From assembly GCA_036346395.1 (NCBI GenBank), contig CM070599.1, positions 12,143,232-12,207,231 on the forward strand: a DNA stretch of 64,000 nt, read 5' to 3'. Below, in pieces: positions 61,201-64,000 of the stretch. The translations under genes and the position numbers were made by a program. The notes under the pieces were generated by a model. That model ran no database searches. It was not told the origin of the DNA and saw nothing but the letters and a program-made list of their open reading frames with translations. The DNA comes from Hsuehochloa calcarea. Lineage: Eukaryota > Streptophyta > Magnoliopsida > Poales > Poaceae. Numbering within the stretch: position 1 is the first letter of the stretch; every line of letters starts with the position of its first letter.

Positions 61201-64000
61201 TTAGTTCGCAGATTTCTTCACCAAAACACAGACTAGAGCTTAACACAGGTTTTACCTCTCCAAACTCAATATTGTTGATCCACAATGAGTTTGAGGAAGG
61301 GAGGGTGTTAGTATTGTATAAGATGTGTGACTAGTTATTTGTATAGGGGGTTATTTGCTTATTTGCCCACTCATGTAGCTGTACATATTGGCCCTTTGGC
61401 CCAATGAATGAATGAGCTGTGTGACTGTTTTTTTGGATTTTTTCCAGATTTTTTGTATTATTTTGGTATTTTTTATTGCTTCTAAAGGTCTAGTACTATA
61501 AGCAGCAATATATTGGTGCGGTGGTGCTTGCGGTCATGATTAATCGGTGGTCTGGAAAGTAATAGTACATGCCAAATTTGGGTTTAGTCTGAAGTTTGCA
61601 TCTAGCAAATTATGCAGAGGCAGCAGTATAATGGTGTGGTGGTACTTGCGGGCAGCCACCAAAGCCACCAACATGCATGCCTCATCGCAATGCGGGCTGG
61701 TGGCAGCGCAAATCCTCAGCAGCCAGCGGTGGGTGGGCGTGGGCTGTCCACAGCCTGCCCCACTTACACCCCTAAGCACAACAAGTATTTTTTTTTTCAA
61801 GTTTACATATGCAGAACATGACACGAAACATTACCTATGTATGATATGGTTGGAACTTGGAACGATATATAATATATGAATCATGAATTTTACTTCTTTT
61901 TTGTGAATATTTGTACTGTTACTGTATTATATTGTTGATTTGCATGGTTACATTGACAATAGCTTTTTTTCAAGCCTATATTCATATTTTTATTAAAAAA
62001 AAAAGATGCATTATGAGTGTACATATATGTAAATCTAAAATGTAAAATAAGGTAACCTCAAAACCGATTACAAGGCCGAGTACATGGCCAATTTCCATAT
62101 AATCGCTATAAGGTGGGGTGACCGAACGAATACTGCTTACCGATTTTTAGAACATTGCACAAAACAAAATTACCAACCTCAACATGGAGAGCAAGCTTGT
62201 CAATTTGATCACTGTACTGTGGAAGAGCTAGAACCATTTTTTGCAATTCTTTGGTTGATAGCTCTCCACCAGTTCTGACAAATAAAACATGAGCACTTAA
62301 CATTAGAACAAGAAAAGGAAGGATCCTATCAACTGAATTCAACATAGAACAAAAATCTTAATCATCAATTTCTATTGCATTATGGCAAGTATATCCGAGA
62401 AGTCAGATACTTCAAATATTTAGGCTGTCATTGTGCATTGCGTAAATTTTTACTAACTGACAAACCAAATAAAATGTTAACTTAAGCATAGACATCAAGC
62501 AATCACCTTGTCTCGATGCCACTGTGAAATGTAGAAGGATCACATTGACAAAATTCAACCCCTATTCACTTTAGTTATAATCTGTCTTGACCACTCTTTG
62601 TGCATTTTTCAACCCTACCAATGTTTATAAATAAGGGAAAAGTCCATTTGAACCCCCTCAACTATTGCGGAAGTACAGATTTAAACCCGCAACTACAAAA
62701 CTGGGTAACCGACCGCCCCTAAACTATCAATATTGTGCAAATCAACCCCTCTGAGGTGGCATCCTATTAAACATTTGTGTGATTTGCAGAGGAAGATGCA
62801 GAGACAAGTGAGGATGTGCTAGGGAGCTCGTGGACGATGAGGACACGCTTGAGGCTGAGGAGGTTGAGTCGGGGAGAGAGGTGGAGAGCCCATGCTCATC
62901 CTGGTGTTCGCGGCCACGCACCTTGCCATGGCCTCCCAGATCTGGACAGGGGAGTCGTTCTCGTTGGCTTTGGCGGCGGAGTTAGGCGGTGTAGGACGGG
63001 AGATAGGAGACAGCCATGGCGGCGGGAGAGGAGAAAGCAATGGCTGTTGGGAAAGAGAGGATGGGAGGAAGAGGAAGAGGAGAGAGGATGGGGCTGACAG
63101 GTGGGCCCGACCATTTATTTATTTGCTGCTTTGGCCGATCGGGCTGCCACATGAGCTCAAAATCAACATCACATCTGCGCCATGTAAAAGCAAAACAGGG
63201 TTGGATTGGATTCAAGGGCGTTATTTGTCTGGTATGGATAGTTGAGGGGTTTCGAATGCCTGGTTTTGTAGTTAAGGGTTGTTTTTCAGACTTTGGCAAG
63301 AGTTTAGGGGTTTCAAATGGACCTTTTCCTATAATGATAGGTATTCAGCTACTGATCATTTCCCTCACCTTGAATTAGCTGGATAAATATCCCATCAACA
63401 AAAATAATCCAAGACAATTTCTCTGCTAAACAGCCTATCATTATATTTGTATGAAAATCAATGTGGGCTCATTCATGTCCTATGAATATCAAATGCATAT
63501 ATAGTATAAATACCAGTATACATTACTGTAATAATTTCGAACTCCCTTCAGCTAATACCCAATTATCCCTCTAATTTGCGACAGTTGCATCTGTTCAACA
63601 AACCTTGCTTGGTGTAGTTGAGCTGCTTTGTTCTTTGATATAAAATTGGTCATCTTCTCATGCAATCTTTCATTAGCCTGCAACATTGATGTCATGATGC
63701 AATTGCCAAAGCATGCAAACCATGTTTGAAGATGACAGTGGCAATAATCTTACATCAGCTATATGCAAATGCCGAAGCTCAAGCCATATTGGATCATGAT
63801 CCTCCAACAACACCTCCTTTTTCTCAGTAGCTGAACCTGTCTTGCTTGGAACCTTATGTTGTAGAGTCACATATAGGAACATAGTTAGCACTCAAGGGCA
63901 CAACAGAACTCAAACTTGGGGTAAAGCAGTGAAGTATGAACAAGTTTCTGATAAGCTCACCTCTTGGACATACTTGTTACCATCCATATACAGTAGATCA
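46162..64000 (-). CDS. KEU: Sec1/Munc18 family protein, KEULE-like (C-terminal 389 residues; 5' end outside window)
   Basis: Twelve exons on the minus strand join without a stop: 64000-63961, 63852-63754, 63677-63604, 62274-62178, 50201-50076, 49987-49892, 48773-48657, 48552-48475, 47528-47326, 46606-46516, 46395-46306, 46221-46162. All introns are GT-AG. The product matches the plant SM proteins: HDPIWLELRHLHIAD, LPQYSDQIDKLALHVE, GQLEQDLVFGDAGSKELINF, KLRLLMIYAAINPEKIQSDK, RFYPILE followed by ELIEKLSKGELPKDEYHC, and KREIILGSSSLDDPPQFIT. SM proteins clasp syntaxin SNAREs and promote vesicle fusion; KEULE acts at the cell plate and plasma membrane in cytokinesis. The family is about 660 residues, so roughly 270 N-terminal residues lie to the right. 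The frame is intact throughout, so the gene is probably functional despite a 12-kb intron. Confidence 0.95.
46306..46395 (-). CDS. KEU: KEULE-like exon, LRAAHKLSS...QFIT
   Basis: 30 codons, SSKLKREIILGSSSLDDPPQ then FIT. Confidence 0.95.
46516..46606 (-). CDS. KEU: KEULE-like exon, SDSVLKHAS...TRSE
   Basis: Starts by completing the split Ser codon; SSDIRKLGQRLFIFVIGGAT follows. Confidence 0.95.
47326..47528 (-). CDS. KEU: KEULE-like exon with Ser/Pro-rich loop
   Basis: 67 codons plus two bases. ELIEKLSKGELPKDEYHCMN is followed by a Ser/Pro/Ala-rich loop and QPAQSMRSRRAGSTWARPR. The basic Ser-rich loop could be phosphorylated or unstructured (inference). Confidence 0.95.
48475..48552 (-). 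CDS. KEU: KEULE-like exon, KKHGIRKER...YPILE
   Basis: 26 codons, KKHGIRKERIGEESTWMLSR then FYPILE, phase 0 on both sides. Confidence 0.95.
48657..48773 (-). CDS. KEU: KEULE-like exon, LAGLSADDM...DLHR
   Basis: 39 codons, LAGLSADDMIAVSNMRCL to GGFTLKFDLHR. An internal GTGAGT (48738-48743) could be mistaken for a donor, but reading through keeps family similarity. Confidence 0.93.
49892..49987 (-). CDS. KEU: KEULE-like exon, DVSHENKLRLL...LMQ
   Basis: 32 codons. NKLRLLMIYAAINPEK is among the best-conserved stretches of plant Sec1 proteins. Confidence 0.95.
50076..50201 (-). CDS. KEU: KEULE-like exon after the giant intron
   Basis: 42 codons, IADKLSSIIKEQHLKDVGQL onward. The acceptor TACAG is only about 50 bp from the nearest transposon LTR (50250). 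Confidence 0.95.
50250..51146 (+). repeat. 5' LTR of the intronic non-autonomous element
   Basis: 897 bp, with a TATA box CTATATAAAC at 50791-50800 and palindromic ACTGTTCA modules upstream of it. The second copy is at 52430-53320 with its TATA box at about 52968. Confidence 0.9.
50672..50760. promoter_or_regulatory. Palindromic TTACTGTTCA modules upstream of the LTR TATA box
   Basis: TTACTGTTCA and TGAACAGTAA form a palindrome with a 2-bp centre at 50672-50693. A second (ATACTGTTCA-CG-TGAATAGTAAT) follows at about 50703-50724, then single half-sites at about 50737 and 50753. The same set recurs in the 3' LTR at about 52849-52937. Their position 30-120 bp before the TATA box suggests promoter elements (inference). 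Confidence 0.55.
51207..51683 (+). pseudogene. First retropepsin-like frame of the intronic element
   Basis: From ATG at 51207 (MTDTKDMKLVM) the frame encodes an aspartic-protease-like fold: NTDCAMMIDRGSLTNAASQT corresponds to the retropepsin active-site loop, followed by LVDRLGLITKPHPEPYLLLW and a CDVIPMHMRACSLVIG strand. The position normally Asp-Ser/Thr-Gly reads Asp-Arg-Gly, so catalysis is doubtful. The frame drifts after 51600; a Lys/Glu-rich linker is in another frame at about 51700-51795. Confidence 0.65.
51837..52430 (+). pseudogene. Second retropepsin-like frame of the intronic element
   Basis: A second, diverged domain of the same type: RFQIECKINGKVYKLIVDGA SYNN spans the active-site loop (Asp-Gly-Ala), then IISNDLVQALGLTT. 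A frameshift near 52090 moves the rest into the frame at 52096, with CDVVPMHACHLLLG and RSYTLCPMPENSIHAEE. It is more like the first domain than like other window proteases, so an internal duplication is likely. Confidence 0.65.
52430..53320 (+). repeat. 3' LTR of the intronic non-autonomous element
   Basis: It matches 50250-51140 with few substitutions (for example CTCGCC/CTGGCC near the start). The final bases differ from the 5' copy, so the exact end and target duplication are uncertain. Confidence 0.9.
53405..54285. mobile_element. AACCGGTT-rich relics, possibly hAT-like
   Basis: Blocks at 53420-53480, 53705-53880 and 54050-54275 are rich in AACCGG, GGTTACC and GGTTTT words in both orientations. 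The outer words, AAAAAACCGGTGGGAACCG and its approximate complement GGTTACCAACCAACCGGTTTTTT, are inverted relative to each other, as in a degenerate TIR element. No target duplication or transposase was seen. Confidence 0.35.
54297..54440. mobile_element. Tourist-like MITE fragment
   Basis: GGGTCTGTTTGGATT after TAA is a typical PIF/Harbinger MITE start. ATTCCAATT-rich sequence follows. Similar material with CCAAACAG lies at about 57716-57790 and 60100-60175 beyond a short LTR element, suggesting that element landed inside a MITE. The matching right terminus is not exact. Confidence 0.4.
55088..57713 (-). mobile_element. Short-LTR non-autonomous retrotransposon
   Basis: LTRs 55088-55267 and 57521-57713 are about 180-190 bp with TGTTA...TAACA ends. 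On the minus strand the primer site TGGTATCACAGC (57520-57509) directly follows the right-hand LTR, so the element runs leftward. A purine-rich GAGTGTGAGTGGGGG precedes the other LTR. TGGAT and TGGTT flank it, a near-match target duplication. The 2.2-kb interior is GC-rich and has no RT, integrase or gag motif; minus-strand frames (56141-56503, 56854-57264) are Ser/Pro-rich and unrecognised. Confidence 0.65.
57833..59052 (+). mobile_element. pol: Internally deleted copia element, copy 1
   Basis: Short LTRs (57833-57940 and about 58938-59052) start TGTTAGAGTATTGTATAAG. A primer-site-like TATCAGAGCCC follows the first and a GGGGGGG purine tract precedes the second. The ~1-kb interior lacks gag, integrase and most of RT. 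In several frames it encodes the RT end (RTPTDGE-like region, then GSLI-K-TPDISHPV... degraded) and RNase H with the LRWLLEDFGISIPAPT segment. It is a deletion derivative, inactive. Confidence 0.78.
59925..60099 (-). repeat. LTR of the short-LTR element in duplication unit 2
   Basis: 175 bp, with the cleanest TGTTAGAGC...CTCTTAACA ends of the three copies. It sits next to duplicated interior sequence and is part of unit 2, not a new insertion. Confidence 0.8.
60215..61420 (+). mobile_element. pol: Internally deleted copia element, copy 2
   Basis: Duplicate of 57833-59052 with LTRs at about 60215-60332 and 61306-61420. The open frame 60582-61103 is longer than in copy 1: LRPTDDEPLEDPTRYRYPIG, then SLIYLKITRPDISHPVHILS (RT thumb/connection) and, after a deletion, SGWSAEVELQAMTLLTTEIT (RNase H Glu region). 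Gag, protease and integrase are absent. Confidence 0.8.
61520..62177. other. KEU: Remaining intron sequence next to the KEULE-like exon
   Basis: No full element was recognised. 61610-61665 resembles 61500-61540 (AGCAGTATAATGGTG-type words), a weak local repeat. Short frames at 61540-61879 show no domain. Confidence 0.45.
62178..62274 (-). CDS. KEU: KEULE-like exon before the giant intron
   Basis: It completes Arg, then encodes TGGELSTKELQKMVLALPQY through LHVE. Its donor, GAG|GTTGGT, opens the 11,976-bp intron. Confidence 0.93.
62635..63329. mobile_element. TIR element, MULE-like, in the 1.3-kb intron
   Basis: The ends are inverted repeats of about 95 bp with scattered mismatches: GGGAAAAGTCCATTTGAA on the left against GGAAAAGGTCCATTTGAA (complement of the right end), both continuing through CTAAACT and AACTACAAAAC words. 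Flanks TATAAATAA and TATAATGAT are a weak 9-bp target-duplication match. The core (62780-63110) is GC-rich with frames on both strands but no transposase, so it is non-autonomous and might carry captured host DNA. Confidence 0.65.
63604..63677 (-). CDS. KEU: KEULE-like exon, ANERLHEKM...HQA
   Basis: 24 codons plus two bases; the split Arg codon is completed by the next exon. It encodes ANERLHEKMTNFISKNKAAQ. Confidence 0.93.
63754..63852 (-). CDS. KEU: KEULE-like exon, VPSKTG...HIAD
   Basis: 33 codons, phase 0 on both sides. It contains EKKEVLLEDHDPIWLELRH, a strongly conserved plant SM block. Confidence 0.93.
63961..64000 (-). CDS. KEU: KEULE-like exon, partial at window edge
   Basis: It encodes DLLYMDGNKYVQE and ends at a GTGAGC donor. 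The upstream part is outside the window. Confidence 0.9.

Larger units (their letters stand above)
56742..61519. repeat. Older tandem duplication of ~2.4 kb inside the intron
   Basis: Unit 1 is 56742-59152, unit 2 is 59153-61519. Both begin CAGGTCCGATGGGCGCTGG and end AGCAATATATTGGTGC. Each carries the right part of the short-LTR element, its LTR, MITE-like sequence and a deleted copia element. The units differ by many substitutions and indels, clearly more than the 39575-44358 duplication. Confidence 0.92.
50202..62177 (-). other. KEU: 11,976-bp intron of the KEULE-like gene, filled with transposons
   Basis: Bounded by phase-0 exons ending LHVE and starting IADKL. From the low coordinate it holds a non-autonomous LTR element (50250-53320), AACCGG-rich relics (53405-54285), MITE-like sequence, a second short LTR element (55088-57713), and a 2.4-kb tandem duplication with deleted copia copies (56742-61519). 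All other introns are 76-1,329 bp. Confidence 0.93.

Overview
The window is nuclear DNA of a flowering plant, almost certainly a grass. It holds one recognisable host gene. Most of the rest is LTR retrotransposon sequence: Ty1/copia of the Sirevirus type, a second copia family, Ty3/gypsy chromovirus, short non-autonomous LTR elements and smaller DNA-transposon relics. No bacterial features, CRISPR array or rRNA gene were seen.

Layout. 1-2717 is part of a gypsy-type LTR running off the left edge. 3339-28558 is a Sirevirus-like copia element with 1.6-kb LTRs, gag, protease, integrase, reverse transcriptase, RNase H and a tail with five polypurine tracts. Its integrase is split by a minus-strand chromovirus (8569-22908) with 4.3-kb LTRs, which keeps an extra piece of a second internal region beyond its 5' LTR. 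An (AT)n microsatellite follows, then a truncated second Sirevirus-like gag (29461-29987) and LTR-like fragments to 33487. 34300-34872 holds degenerate direct repeats and a tRNA-Arg-like relic expanded as three 45-bp units. A complete copia element with a GTAGT target duplication occupies 34899-41284. Its 3' half and flank are tandemly duplicated (39575-44358).

The host gene is on the minus strand, from 46162 past the right edge. It encodes the C-terminal 389 residues of a Sec1/Munc18 protein of the KEULE type, which controls SNARE-driven vesicle fusion at the plasma membrane and cell plate. Twelve exons join without a frame break. Its fourth visible intron is about 12 kb because it has absorbed a young non-autonomous LTR element with two retropepsin-like domains, a second non-autonomous LTR element, and two copies of a 2.4-kb tandem duplication carrying a deleted copia element. 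The intron before it holds a TIR element.

The transposon genes are heavily frameshifted while the host exons are clean. Paired LTRs and tandem copies differ repeatedly at CTG/CAG/CCGG-type sites, in both directions. That pattern suggests base-calling error at methylated CHG sites, so some transposon 'mutations' may not be real. I found no convincing new functional system. The most unusual items are the tRNA-derived 45-bp array, the double-retropepsin element inside a host intron, and the three rearranged retrotransposon loci.
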